A stretch of 36,680 nt of DNA from Prevotella sp. (GCA_022781445.1 JALETQ010000020.1:1-36680), one strand, 5' to 3'. Shown: positions 7,154 through 16,599, counted from the first letter of the stretch. Made by a program: numbers and translations. The notes: generated from the sequence alone by a model not told the origin.

Positions 7154-7540
7154 ATGATATATCTTGTTTTTTTGCTCATCGGGGCAGGATTCATAGCTGC
7201 CGTTTTCGGATGGATATCTTCTCGAAAAGAACAGGAAGCCCCCATTGTCCAATCAACAACCTCGTGCGATACATGTAACGGTGACAACGGTAAATGTGAA
7301 CAGTTGTGCATGATGGAGGCAGCCATCAAGGAAATTGAGTATTACAATGATGAAGAGCTGGACAAGTTTGTAGGCAGGAAGGCGGATGATTATGATGAGG
7401 AAGAGATTGAAGAGTTTGCCGAAGTGCTTCACACCATGCGCCCGAATGAGATTTCAGAATGGTGCAGAAGTCTGACGCTTCGTCATATAGAATTACCCAA
7501 TACCTTAAAGGATGAGATTATCATGATGAGGGAAGGATAG
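7154..7540 (+). CDS. Small membrane protein with a Cys cluster, unknown function
   Basis: The 128-residue product has one N-terminal transmembrane helix (residues 2-20), a short basic stretch, then a cysteine cluster C38-x2-C41-x6-C48-x3-C52 that could bind a metal or Fe-S cluster or form disulfides. The rest is acidic and helical (DDYDEEEIEEFAEVL) and lies in the cytoplasm if the positive-inside rule holds (SSRKE follows the helix). I recall similar proteins in Bacteroidales, sometimes labelled phospholipase without good reason; I see no lipase motif. It lies 12 bp after aroA and 74 bp before porW, so a link to either is possible but unproven. Confidence 0.8.
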   Translation: MIYLVFLLIGAGFIAAVFGWISSRKEQEAPIVQSTTSCDTCNGDNGKCEQLCMMEAAIKEIEYYNDEELDKFVGRKADDYDEEEIEEFAEVLHTMRPNEISEWCRSLTLRHIELPNTLKDEIIMMREG

Positions 7541-7614
7541 GCAGATATGCAAGCCTGCATTGTATTTTCTCCTCTTCGATACAATAAAAACAGCACAGAC
7601 AGAGTTTTATTATC

Positions 7615-10600
7615 GTGAAAAATTGTCATGACAAACGATTCGTATTACTTGTCGGTATAGCCATTTCGCTGGTTATTACGGCTTGTTCTACCCAAAAGAA
7701 TACCGCCAAAAGCCGTTGGTGGCATTCTTTCAATACGCGATACAATACCTATTACAATGGGGCGGTAGCCTATATCGAAGGCTCATTGGAAAAAGAGAAC
7801 GGAAACAGGGATAACTACACCGAACTCATACCGCTCTATACCGTTGGAAACAAGGCGAGCACAACGCTCGGTAAAGGCAATTTCGACCGTGCCATCGAGA
7901 AGAGTCAGAAGGCGATCAAACTGCACAGCATCAAGAAAAGACCCGAATGGAACAAAAACCGAAAGAAAAATGCCCGTGACATCGAATGGTTGAGCAGAAG
8001 AGAATATAACCCTTTCTTATGGAAAGCATGGTTGTTGATGGGACGTTCGCAATTTCATCAAGGAGCATTCGAAGATGCAGCATCGACCTTTGCCTACATG
8101 AGTCGTCTATACCAGACACAACCTGCCATCTATTCCAAAGCGCGCGCGTGGTTGGCAAAGAGCTACATAGAACAGAACTGGATGTATGATGCCGAAGACG
8201 TAATACGCAATATGATGCGCGACTCGATAGACCGACGTGCACAAAAAGAATGGAATTACACGCTGGCAGATTATTATATCAAGAGTGAATCGTATGAACA
8301 GGCCATTCCGTATCTGCAAAAGGTCATCAAAAAAGAACTCCGGAAGAAGCAGAAAGCGCGTGAGTGGTTTTTGCTCGGACAGCTGTATATGCGGGTGGGC
8401 AGGCAACGGGAGGCCTATAAAGCCTTTCAGAAGGTGTTGAAACAGTCGCCTCCGTACGAGTTGGAATTTAACGCCCGCATAGCCCTGTCGGAAGTAATGG
8501 CTGCCAAAAATGCCAAGTCGGTCATCGGCAGCCTCAAGCGGATGGCCATCAGTGATAACAACAAAGAATATCTCGATCAGGTGTATTATGCCATCGGCAA
8601 TGTATATCTGTCGCAAAAAGACACTCTTCGTGCCATTGATGCGTATGAGAAAGGAAACGAAAAAAGTACCCGAAACGGTATTGAGAAAGGTGTCCTGCTG
8701 CTCAAATTAGGCGATTTGTATTGGGATTTAGAGAAATTTGGCGATGCCGGACGATGCTACGGAACGGCAATAGGATTGTTGGATAAAGATCGAAAAGATT
8801 ATGCAATTCTTGCCGAAAGATCAAAAATTCTAGATGAGTTGGTGCCTTTCACCGATGCCATTCATTTGCAAGACTCACTGCAAGTACTCGCAAAGTTGCC
8901 CGAAAAGGAACGCAATGAAGCAATAGACAGGGTCATTGAAGCTCTCAAGAAGAAAGAGAAAGAAGAAAAAAAAGCCAAGCAGGAGGAAGAAGCGCAACGA
9001 CAACTTGCAGAAAACGGAGGACAGGATGAACCTGAAACGGGATTCAACCGACCAACAAACCCGACCAACAAGAATGCCACTTGGTACTTCTATAATCCCG
9101 TGGCAGTCAGTCAGGGTAAGGCTGCATTCGTAAAGTTGTGGGGAAAGCGGGAAAACGTCGACAACTGGCAACGCGTCAACAAGACTGTTGTGGGCGATTG
9201 GGGTGATCGTCCCGAAATGACACAAGCCCAACTTGACTCGATTGACAGAGCGGAAGCATTGCAAGACTCGCTCGAAAGTGTGAAAGACAGCGCACAGAAT
9301 GATCCGCACAAGCGAGAATACTATCTGGCTCAGATTCCGTTTACCCCCGAACAGGTCGAAGAGAGCAACAACATCATCATGAACAGCCTGCATCATGCCG
9401 GTGTAATTTTTAAGGATAAGCTGGACAACTTGGTGCTCAGTGAAAAACATCTTAGAAGACTGACCGATTTCTATCCTGGATATGAACAAATGGACGATGT
9501 CTTTTATCATCTGTTCCTGCTGTATTCAAGAAAGGGAGAACATGCCGTTGCAGACGGATATGTTCGCCGATTGACCTCCGATTATCCCGAGAGCCAATGG
9601 ACAGTGCTGCTTACTAATCCTCATTACATCGAAAATGCCATACACGGAACACACATAGAAGACTCGCTTTATGCAGCAACCTACCAAGCTTTTAAGGCGG
9701 GACGAACGGGTGAAGTGCAAGGTAATACCTACATTTCTGCCACGCGTTTTCCCCTGGGAGTCAACCGCGACAAGTTCATCTTCATCGGAGGATTGAACAA
9801 GCTCAATGTCGATGATGCACAAGGATGTGTGGAGGATATGAAAACAGTTGTCAAAGATTATCCCGGAAGCCGACTGAGTGAGATGGCGGGCATGATCGTC
9901 AATGGCGTGGAGAAAGGCAGACGGTTGAAAGGCGGACGCTTCGATTTGGACAATGTGTGGGAAAGAAGAGCCGTAACCCTTCAACCGGAAGATTCGACCA
10001 AGGCGAAAGTCTTTGTCAAAGACAGAAACATTGATTTTGCCTTCATGTTCGTTTATCATCCCGATTCCGTCAAGGAGAACCAGCTGCTCTTTGAGCTGGC
10101 ACGCTTTAACTTCACAAATTACATGGTGAGGAACTTCGATGTCAGCATTGAAGACGTCGAAGGGGTAAGCAGAATGGTGGTGACAGGCTTCAGAAGTTTT
10201 GACGAAGCCCATCTCTATGTGACACAGCTGTATGCCAATCCCGGCATCGTCCGAATGGCGAAGAAGGCAAAAGGCATCATCGTCAGTGAAAAGAACCGTC
10301 CGCTTCTCGGTGTTGATTTCAGTTATAAGGACTACGAAGTGTTCTACAACAAGCATTTTGCTCCATTGAAACCGACCAATCTTTATCTGCTGACAGAGCC
10401 GGAAGAGGTGACGATGGAAAAAGAAATTGATCAGAAAACAGATCAAGAGGCAGAATCCGACAGCCAATCGGATGCTGAACAAACAACAGGTAGCGAGTCC
10501 CCTTCGTTCGTTATACCGGAAGATTCGAGCAATGCCCCGGTAGAAGAAGGATTGATAATTCCCACTGAAGATCCATCCACAACGAACGACACGGTAAAAG

Positions 10601-11085
10601 TAACTGAAAAAGGTCAAATCGGTTCGATTGTAGAAGAAAAACAACAGGTTGACGATGAACCGTCGTTGGAAAATGGATTCACTACAGATCAGGAGGAATC
10701 CGAATCTACCCGCAACAATGCTGCTGAAGAGACCCCTGCAATACCGGCAGAACCGAACACCGAACGGACGGAGAGAGAGGGACCGGAACCTTCGGAGACC
10801 CGGTCAGCGAATGAGAATCAACCCGTGGACAACACGCAAGTACCCGGTGAAAAGGATCGTCCTAAGGAGAACGAGCCCGACAAGGACGTACCTGCTCTTG
10901 AAGAACCTGTTGCCAAACCCGAAGTCAAAGAGGAACCGGCAGACATGAACGAAAACGGATTCTCTTTCAGTTTTGAGGATGAGGATGTACCTCAAGGTCA
11001 ATCAGAAGACAAGAAAAAGTCGGATAAGCCTAAAAACGAACCCGATGACATAGAAGACGAATATTACGAATTAGACGGATTTTAG
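7615..11085 (+). CDS. porW: PorW/SprE-like T9SS tetratricopeptide lipoprotein
   Basis: PorW (SprE in gliding Flavobacteria) is an outer-membrane-associated lipoprotein needed for type IX secretion. This 1156-residue protein begins with a signal peptide ending ITAC (lipidated Cys24). The family start WWHSFNTRYNTYYNGAVAY follows, then a long helical region of TPR-like repeats to about residue 430 (SYEQAIPYLQKVI, RQREAYKAFQKVL, AIDAYEKG). A charged KKEKEEKKAKQEEEAQ linker comes next, and a second helical region with DNLVLSEKHLRRLTDFYP. From about residue 935 on, the tail is acidic, Glu/Pro/Ser-rich and probably disordered. The start is GTG at 7615, which yields the signal peptide. porX follows after 3 bp, so both are surely one transcript. 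Confidence 0.9.
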   Translation: MKNCHDKRFVLLVGIAISLVITACSTQKNTAKSRWWHSFNTRYNTYYNGAVAYIEGSLEKENGNRDNYTELIPLYTVGNKASTTLGKGNFDRAIEKSQKAIKLHSIKKRPEWNKNRKKNARDIEWLSRREYNPFLWKAWLLMGRSQFHQGAFEDAASTFAYMSRLYQTQPAIYSKARAWLAKSYIEQNWMYDAEDVIRNMMRDSIDRRAQKEWNYTLADYYIKSESYEQAIPYLQKVIKKELRKKQKAREWFLLGQLYMRVGRQREAYKAFQKVLKQSPPYELEFNARIALSEVMAAKNAKSVIGSLKRMAISDNNKEYLDQVYYAIGNVYLSQKDTLRAIDAYEKGNEKSTRNGIEKGVLLLKLGDLYWDLEKFGDAGRCYGTAIGLLDKDRKDYAILAERSKILDELVPFTDAIHLQDSLQVLAKLPEKERNEAIDRVIEALKKKEKEEKKAKQEEEAQRQLAENGGQDEPETGFNRPTNPTNKNATWYFYNPVAVSQGKAAFVKLWGKRENVDNWQRVNKTVVGDWGDRPEMTQAQLDSIDRAEALQDSLESVKDSAQNDPHKREYYLAQIPFTPEQVEESNNIIMNSLHHAGVIFKDKLDNLVLSEKHLRRLTDFYPGYEQMDDVFYHLFLLYSRKGEHAVADGYVRRLTSDYPESQWTVLLTNPHYIENAIHGTHIEDSLYAATYQAFKAGRTGEVQGNTYISATRFPLGVNRDKFIFIGGLNKLNVDDAQGCVEDMKTVVKDYPGSRLSEMAGMIVNGVEKGRRLKGGRFDLDNVWERRAVTLQPEDSTKAKVFVKDRNIDFAFMFVYHPDSVKENQLLFELARFNFTNYMVRNFDVSIEDVEGVSRMVVTGFRSFDEAHLYVTQLYANPGIVRMAKKAKGIIVSEKNRPLLGVDFSYKDYEVFYNKHFAPLKPTNLYLLTEPEEVTMEKEIDQKTDQEAESDSQSDAEQTTGSESPSFVIPEDSSNAPVEEGLIIPTEDPSTTNDTVKVTEKGQIGSIVEEKQQVDDEPSLENGFTTDQEESESTRNNAAEETPAIPAEPNTERTEREGPEPSETRSANENQPVDNTQVPGEKDRPKENEPDKDVPALEEPVAKPEVKEEPADMNENGFSFSFEDEDVPQGQSEDKKKSDKPKNEPDDIEDEYYELDGF

Positions 11086-11088
11086 ATA

Positions 11089-12666
11089 ATGACAAATGGC
11101 ACACTGTTATGGGTCGATGACGAAATAGAATTGTTGAAAGCCCACATAATATTTCTCGAGAAAAAAGGATATGAGGTGATTACCGTGAGCAATGGCACAG
11201 ATGCCATCGACATGGTGACACAAACGAGTTTCGATCTGATTTTATTGGATGAGATGATGCCCGGCCTTTCGGGACTTGAAACGCTTCAGAAAATAAAGGA
11301 ACTGACACCGACAACACCCGTTGTCATGGTGACAAGGAGTGAAGAAGAAAACATCATGAATCAGGCCATCGGCTCAAAAATCGCAGATTACCTCATCAAG
11401 CCGGTCAATCCCAACCAGATTCTCCTCACACTCAAGAAGAACATCCATCGTAAAGAGATTGTGACAGAGGTAACCCAGACAGAATATCAGCAGAATTTTA
11501 TGGACATCTCCAGACAGATTGACTCGTGTGAAGACTTTGCCGGATGGAAAGAGGTCTACAAACGTCTGGTTCATTGGGAACTCGAACTCAGTAGCACAGA
11601 CTCGGCAATGATGGAAATGCTCAAGCAGCAAAAGCAGGAAGCCAATGCCGCTTTTGTCAAGTTTGTGAAATCCAATTATGAATTGTGGCTCAAAGAATGG
11701 AAAACTCCACAGCACTCCAAGGTGTTGACGACGCGTCCTCTGTTGAGTCCTGAGATTTTCAAAAACAATATTTTCCCTTTGCTTGATCAAGGTGAAAAAA
11801 TATTTCTGATCGTTATCGACAATCTTCGGTTTGATCAATGGAAAGTGTTGTCGCGAGAACTCGCCGATACGTTTGAAATGGAGGAAGACCTCTATATGAG
11901 TATACTTCCCACTGCAACCCAATATGCCCGAAATGCTATTTTCAGTGGCCTGATGCCCGAACAGATTGCCACGATGTTTCCGGAATTATGGGTAGATGAG
12001 GATGAAGAAGTCGGAAAAAATTTGAACGAAAAACCTCTTATCCAGACACAAATTGAGCGTTACCGACGTCACGATACGTTTTCCTACCACAAAGTAAACA
12101 ATTCAACAGCAGCAGATGCCATCATCCAACAAATACGCAATTTGGAGCGATTCGATCTCAATGTGTTGGTTGTCAACTTCATCGATATGCTCTCTCATGC
12201 CCGCACCGAGTCAAAAATGGTACGCGAATTGGCAAACAATGAAAGTGCATACCGCTCGATTACCATCAGTTGGTTCAGACATTCAATCATGGCAGAACTG
12301 TTCAGACAGCTTGCCCAGTTGCCTTTCAAAGTCATCATAACGACTGATCATGGCAGCATTCGGGTGAACAGGCCTGTCAAAATCATCGGAGACAGGAACA
12401 CCAATACCAATCTGCGTTACAAGCTGGGCAAAAATCTGAGTTATAATCCGAAGGATATCTTTGTCATCAAGAACCCGCTTGAAGCGCAGCTTCCTGCACC
12501 CAATCTGAGTACGGCATACGTCTTTGCCACCAACGACGATTTCTTTGCATATCCTAACAACTACAATTACTATGTGAGCTATTACAAAGATACCTTTCAA
12601 CATGGTGGTATCTCCATGGAAGAGATGATGGTTCCCTTGGTTACGCTTACCCCGAAAAAGCGTTAA
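11089..12666 (+). CDS. porX: PorX-like response regulator with PglZ domain
   Basis: PorX is an atypical response regulator that helps control T9SS genes; in Porphyromonas gingivalis it is linked to the sensor PorY and an ECF sigma factor. The receiver domain (residues 4-120) has acidic Asp10-Asp11, phosphoacceptor Asp54 in LLLDEMMPG, Thr82 and Lys104 in YLIKPVNP. After a helical linker the C-terminal half (about 200-525) is a PglZ/alkaline-phosphatase-like domain with VIDNLRFDQW and ITTDHGS, likely zinc ligands. There is no DNA-binding output domain. The 525-residue length fits the family. It sits 3 bp after porW, and tsaE follows 29 bp later. No porY is in the window, so the sensor is encoded elsewhere. 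Confidence 0.93.
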   Translation: MTNGTLLWVDDEIELLKAHIIFLEKKGYEVITVSNGTDAIDMVTQTSFDLILLDEMMPGLSGLETLQKIKELTPTTPVVMVTRSEEENIMNQAIGSKIADYLIKPVNPNQILLTLKKNIHRKEIVTEVTQTEYQQNFMDISRQIDSCEDFAGWKEVYKRLVHWELELSSTDSAMMEMLKQQKQEANAAFVKFVKSNYELWLKEWKTPQHSKVLTTRPLLSPEIFKNNIFPLLDQGEKIFLIVIDNLRFDQWKVLSRELADTFEMEEDLYMSILPTATQYARNAIFSGLMPEQIATMFPELWVDEDEEVGKNLNEKPLIQTQIERYRRHDTFSYHKVNNSTAADAIIQQIRNLERFDLNVLVVNFIDMLSHARTESKMVRELANNESAYRSITISWFRHSIMAELFRQLAQLPFKVIITTDHGSIRVNRPVKIIGDRNTNTNLRYKLGKNLSYNPKDIFVIKNPLEAQLPAPNLSTAYVFATNDDFFAYPNNYNYYVSYYKDTFQHGGISMEEMMVPLVTLTPKKR

Positions 12667-12695
12667 GGCTGCCCCTTCCCGACAATAAACTTAAC

Positions 12696-13145
12696 ATGAA
12701 AAAGATGAAACAATTAGAAATAGCAGACATCAATCACATTCACGAGGTGGCGCATGCGTTTCTCGAACAAAAACCGACAGGCAACCTGATAGCTTTCTAT
12801 GGACCGATGGGAGTAGGAAAGACCACTTTCATCAAAGCCATCTGCGAAATAGCGGGAGTTGAAGATGTGGTGACATCACCTACTTTTGCCATTGTCAACG
12901 AATATAGCGTGGGAGGTGTGGAAGGGAAAAAAGAACTTTTTCCCTTCCACACCATCTATCATTTCGACTTCTATCGCATAAAAAAACTTGAAGAAGTATA
13001 TGACATGGGTTATGAAGACTACTTTTATGGCGATGGTTTGTGTGTCATCGAATGGCCCGAACTGATTGAAGACCTGTTGCCGGATGATGCCATCAGAGTG
13101 ACCATCGCGCAAACCGGAGACGGCAAACGTGTAATCACATTTTGA
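12696..13145 (+). CDS. tsaE: tRNA threonylcarbamoyladenosine biosynthesis protein TsaE
   Basis: TsaE is the ATPase that supports TsaB/TsaD in making the t6A modification at position 37 of ANN-decoding tRNAs. The Walker A motif GPMGVGKTT spans residues 36-44, followed by TSPTFAIVNEY (60-70), YHFDFYRIKK (88-97) and VIEWPELI. The start at 12696 gives the family N-terminus. Residues 74-86 (GVEGKKELFPFHT) have no counterpart in the family as I know it: NEY is normally separated from YHFD by only a short turn. They are encoded by a perfect palindrome (12915-12953). The gene lies 29 bp after porX and 48 bp before pncA. It should be functional, since the insertion falls in a loop and keeps the frame. 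Confidence 0.95.
   Translation: MKKMKQLEIADINHIHEVAHAFLEQKPTGNLIAFYGPMGVGKTTFIKAICEIAGVEDVVTSPTFAIVNEYSVGGVEGKKELFPFHTIYHFDFYRIKKLEEVYDMGYEDYFYGDGLCVIEWPELIEDLLPDDAIRVTIAQTGDGKRVITF
12915..12953. repeat. In-frame perfect palindrome inside tsaE (17-bp arms)
   Basis: GGTGTGGAAGGGAAAAA (12915-12931) and TTTTTCCCTTCCACACC (12937-12953) are perfect reverse complements separated by the 5-nt loop AGAAC. The element is exactly 39 nt, 13 codons, and begins on a codon boundary (codon 74). It encodes the extra loop of TsaE. Its size, palindromy and frame-preserving position recall Rickettsia palindromic elements, though the sequence is unrelated. Confidence 0.8.
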
Positions 13146-13193
13146 TAAGGTTCTTCAAATGATTTTCAGAAGACCGATTTTGCACATACATAT

Positions 13194-13772
13194 ATGACAA
13201 AGATGAAGAAGATGCTTTTGGTGGTTGATCCGCAAATTGATTTTATCACTGGGACGCTGCCTGTCCCGGATGCCGAAAAACAGATGGATGAGTTGGCACA
13301 ATATATAGCCGGGCAAGACGGAACGTATGTCTTGAAAGTCATAACGACCGATTGGCATCCGTACGACCATCACTCTTTCGTTTCGCAAGGAGGTGAATGG
13401 CCCATCCATTGTGTGCGGAACACCATTGGAGCCGCCATTTATCCTGCCCTCATCGAACCTTTATACACCACCAAAGGAGCCGTGAAAGTTTTGCGAAAAG
13501 GCGTATTCCGGGATAGAGAAGAATATTCTATTTTCCACAATCTGTCTTCTGCCGAATGTCTGAAAGGAATCATTGACATGGCCGGAATCGGCCAGATTGA
13601 TATCTGTGGCATTGCGGGTGACATCTGTGTGCTCAACACCTTGAAGGACGGTATTGAAATATTTGGTAAGGAAATATTCAATGTTCTTCTGCCCTATTGC
13701 CCCTCTTTGGATGGTGGAGTGGCATTGCAGACTTTTGTTGACAATCTTACAAGGGACTCCCGTCATGGCTGA
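13194..13772 (+). CDS. pncA: Nicotinamidase / isochorismatase-family cysteine hydrolase
   Basis: PncA deamidates nicotinamide to nicotinate in the NAD salvage pathway. The family triad is present as Asp12 (VVDPQIDF), Lys102 (LRKG) and Cys145 (GIAGDICV). The metal site Asp53, His55, His60 with a further His72 is seen in TTDWHPYDHHSF and WPIHC. This metal site favours a true nicotinamidase over other isochorismatase-like hydrolases. The length (192 residues) is normal. ATGs at 13203 (MKKMLL) and 13212 are alternative starts. The stop overlaps the uvrA start by 8 bp, implying translational coupling. Confidence 0.88.
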   Translation: MTKMKKMLLVVDPQIDFITGTLPVPDAEKQMDELAQYIAGQDGTYVLKVITTDWHPYDHHSFVSQGGEWPIHCVRNTIGAAIYPALIEPLYTTKGAVKVLRKGVFRDREEYSIFHNLSSAECLKGIIDMAGIGQIDICGIAGDICVLNTLKDGIEIFGKEIFNVLLPYCPSLDGGVALQTFVDNLTRDSRHG

Positions 13773-16599
13773 GACACAGAAAAACACCGGTGAATATATA
13801 GAGATAAAAGGTGCCCGGGTAAACAATCTCAAGAATATCTCCCTAAAGATACCACGCAATCAACTGATTGTGATAACCGGTGTGAGTGGATCGGGCAAGT
13901 CTTCACTGGCTTTTGATACGCTTTATGCCGAGGGACAGCGTCGGTACGTAGAGAGCTTGTCGGCTTATGCCCGTCAGTTTTTGGGAAGAATGAACAAACC
14001 TGAATGTGACTATATCAAAGGTCTTCCTCCTGCCATTGCCATCGAACAGAAAGTCAATAGTCGCAATCCGCGCTCAACTGTCGGAACATCAACCGAGATA
14101 TACGAATACCTCCGTTTGCTCTTTGCCCGTGTGGGACGCACCTTTTCGCCCGTCAGCGGTGAAGAAGTGAGGCGACATTCGGTCGATGATGTGGTGCAGA
14201 AAGTCTATTCTTTCTCGCCCGGAACGAAATATTGCATTCTTGCACCCTTGAGAATTGGTGAGGGACGAACCCTGCGCAAACAGTTGGAAATGGAATTACA
14301 ACAAGGATTCGTCCGTATTTTCTTTCGTGGTGAATTCGTAAGAATTGAAGATGCCTTGAACAATATTTCAGACAACGAAGGTACATTTAGTGAAGAAATA
14401 TTCATAGTGATTGATCGTCTTTCGATCGATGAGTCAACAGAGAATCTATCCCGTCTTGCCGATTCCGTCGAAACGGCTTTGTATGAAGGCGACGGTGCCT
14501 GTCGCATCATGTTAGTTCCCTCCCATATTTCGTATGACTTTTCCACACGCTTCGAAGCCGACGGCATCAGATTCGAAGAGCCTGACGCCAATCTTTTCTC
14601 CTTCAATTCACCGATGGGGGCATGTCCCGAATGTGAAGGTTTCGGAAACATCATGGGCATTGATGAAAGGTTGGTCGTTCCCAATACGTCGCTGAGTGTC
14701 TATGACGGTTGCGTACAGTGTTGGCAAGGGGAGAAAGTGAAAGTATGGAAAGAAGAGTTTTGTCATCTGGCTGCTCACGATAATTTTCCGATTTTCAAAC
14801 CATATTACGAACTGGCACAGGCAGAGAAAGACATGTTGTGGCATGGTTTGCCCTGTGAAACTCACCTTGGGATGCGCGAGCGAACCTGCATAGACTCTTT
14901 CTTCAAAATGCTTTCGGAAAATCAATACAAGATACAGTATCGGGTTATGTTGAGCCGATTCAGAGGAAAAACGACATGTCCCGTATGCCGAGGAACGCGT
15001 CTGAAAAAAGAAGCAGGGTATGTAAAGATAAACGGAAGAAGCATACAAGAACTTGTCGAACTGCCCATCCGTGTGTTGTATCAATGGTTTGACGAACTCC
15101 GCCTCCCTCCACATGAAGCTTTAATCGCCAAACGACTCTTGACGGAAATAACCAATCGCCTGCAGTTTCTCATGGATGTCGGACTCGAGTATCTTACGCT
15201 CAATCGAATGTCGAATTCGCTGAGTGGCGGAGAGAGTCAGCGTATCAACCTGACCACCTCGCTCGGAAGTCCCCTTGTGGGTTCGCTGTATATTCTCGAC
15301 GAGCCAAGCATCGGGCTTCACAGTCGCGATACGGCCCGACTCATCGGTGTATTGCGAGAACTGCAAAAAGCTGGCAATACCGTGATCGTTGTCGAACACG
15401 ACGAAGAAATCATGCGTGCCGCCGACTATCTCATCGACATAGGTCCCGATGCCGGGTATCGGGGAGGCGAGGTTGTCTTTGCCGGCAGGCTCGAGAATGT
15501 CGGTCAGCTCTGTACCGATCATCCTCTCTCGCACACACTCTCTTATCTTTCAGGCAATGAAAATATTCCCACACCGTTTCTGCGCCGTCCATGGAATATG
15601 TTCATGGAAATCAAAGGAGCCCGAATGAACAACCTTCGTGGTGTCAATGTCAGATTCGCTCTCAATGTCATGAATGTCGTGGTTGGGGTTAGCGGCAGCG
15701 GAAAGTCGTCGTTGGTGAAAGGCATCTTGTATCCGTTGATGAAACGAAAGTTGGATGAGGTCGCTGATATTCCCGGCGACTACATGGCTTTCGAGGGTGA
15801 TTGGCAACATATCAGACATGTCGAGATGGTAGATCAGAACCCCATTGGAAAGAGTACGCGCTCTAACCCTGCAACCTATATGAAGGCTTATGACCTCATC
15901 CGACAGTTGTTTGCCGACCAGCCTCTGGCTAAACAAATGGGCTTCACACCCCAATATTTCTCCTTCAATACCGATGGAGGCAGATGCGAGGAATGCAAGG
16001 GTGCGGGAAAGATCATTGTCGAAATGCAGTTCATGGCCGATCTCGAGCTTGAATGCGAAAGCTGTCACGGCCAAAGGTTCAAGCATGATGTTCTCGACGT
16101 TAAGTTTCAGGGTATGAGTATCAATGACGTTCTGAACATGACGGTTGCCGAATCACTCGATTTCTTTACGCAACACCGACAAAAGAACATTGCGGACCGG
16201 CTTCGTCCGCTTTACGATGTCGGTTTGGGATATATCAAGCTGGGGCAAAGTTCGTCTACTTTGTCGGGTGGTGAAAACCAGCGTGTCAAGCTGGCTTACT
16301 TTCTGGGGCTCGAAAAACAACAGCCCACGCTCTTCATTTTCGACGAACCCACCACCGGACTACATTTCCAAGATATCCATCGTCTCCTCAAAGCGTTTGA
16401 TGCTTTGTTGCTCAAGGGACATACCATCGTAATCGTGGAACATAATGTCGATGTCATCAAGTGTGCCGACCATGTTATCGAACTTGGCCCGGGAGGTGGA
16501 GAAAAAGGCGGCAATCTCATCTGCATGGGTACCCCGGAGGATTTGTTGAAGTGTCCGGAAAGTCTGATGGGCAAGTTCCTGCAAGAGAAACTGGTTTGA
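13765..16599 (+). CDS. uvrA: Excinuclease ABC subunit A
   Basis: UvrA recognises DNA damage and loads UvrB in nucleotide excision repair. The 944-residue protein has two ABC ATPase modules: Walker A GVSGSGKSS at 39-47 with signature LSGGES near 485, and GVSGSGKSS near 640 with LSGGEN near 832. The zinc module CEECKGAGK...CESCHGQRF lies near 741-770, and CPVCRGTRL is also present. The first zinc finger lacks its leading CxxC pair: the region before LFSFNSPMGACPEC reads FEADGIRFEEPDAN. I recall this as common in Bacteroidetes UvrA, so it is not damage. The ATG at 13765 (MAETQKNTGEYIEIKGARVNNLKN) is chosen over an upstream in-frame start inside pncA because it gives the standard N-terminus. Confidence 0.97.
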   Translation: MAETQKNTGEYIEIKGARVNNLKNISLKIPRNQLIVITGVSGSGKSSLAFDTLYAEGQRRYVESLSAYARQFLGRMNKPECDYIKGLPPAIAIEQKVNSRNPRSTVGTSTEIYEYLRLLFARVGRTFSPVSGEEVRRHSVDDVVQKVYSFSPGTKYCILAPLRIGEGRTLRKQLEMELQQGFVRIFFRGEFVRIEDALNNISDNEGTFSEEIFIVIDRLSIDESTENLSRLADSVETALYEGDGACRIMLVPSHISYDFSTRFEADGIRFEEPDANLFSFNSPMGACPECEGFGNIMGIDERLVVPNTSLSVYDGCVQCWQGEKVKVWKEEFCHLAAHDNFPIFKPYYELAQAEKDMLWHGLPCETHLGMRERTCIDSFFKMLSENQYKIQYRVMLSRFRGKTTCPVCRGTRLKKEAGYVKINGRSIQELVELPIRVLYQWFDELRLPPHEALIAKRLLTEITNRLQFLMDVGLEYLTLNRMSNSLSGGESQRINLTTSLGSPLVGSLYILDEPSIGLHSRDTARLIGVLRELQKAGNTVIVVEHDEEIMRAADYLIDIGPDAGYRGGEVVFAGRLENVGQLCTDHPLSHTLSYLSGNENIPTPFLRRPWNMFMEIKGARMNNLRGVNVRFALNVMNVVVGVSGSGKSSLVKGILYPLMKRKLDEVADIPGDYMAFEGDWQHIRHVEMVDQNPIGKSTRSNPATYMKAYDLIRQLFADQPLAKQMGFTPQYFSFNTDGGRCEECKGAGKIIVEMQFMADLELECESCHGQRFKHDVLDVKFQGMSINDVLNMTVAESLDFFTQHRQKNIADRLRPLYDVGLGYIKLGQSSSTLSGGENQRVKLAYFLGLEKQQPTLFIFDEPTTGLHFQDIHRLLKAFDALLLKGHTIVIVEHNVDVIKCADHVIELGPGGGEKGGNLICMGTPEDLLKCPESLMGKFLQEKLV

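Noticed and set aside
9526..10644. Long minus-strand open frame opposite porW
   Set aside because: It is the mirror of a well-supported coding gene and its translation has no recognisable domain.
13654..13764. Longer uvrA with an upstream in-frame start
   Set aside because: The extra 37 residues are translated from inside pncA in another frame and are not part of UvrA; ATG 13765 gives the family start.
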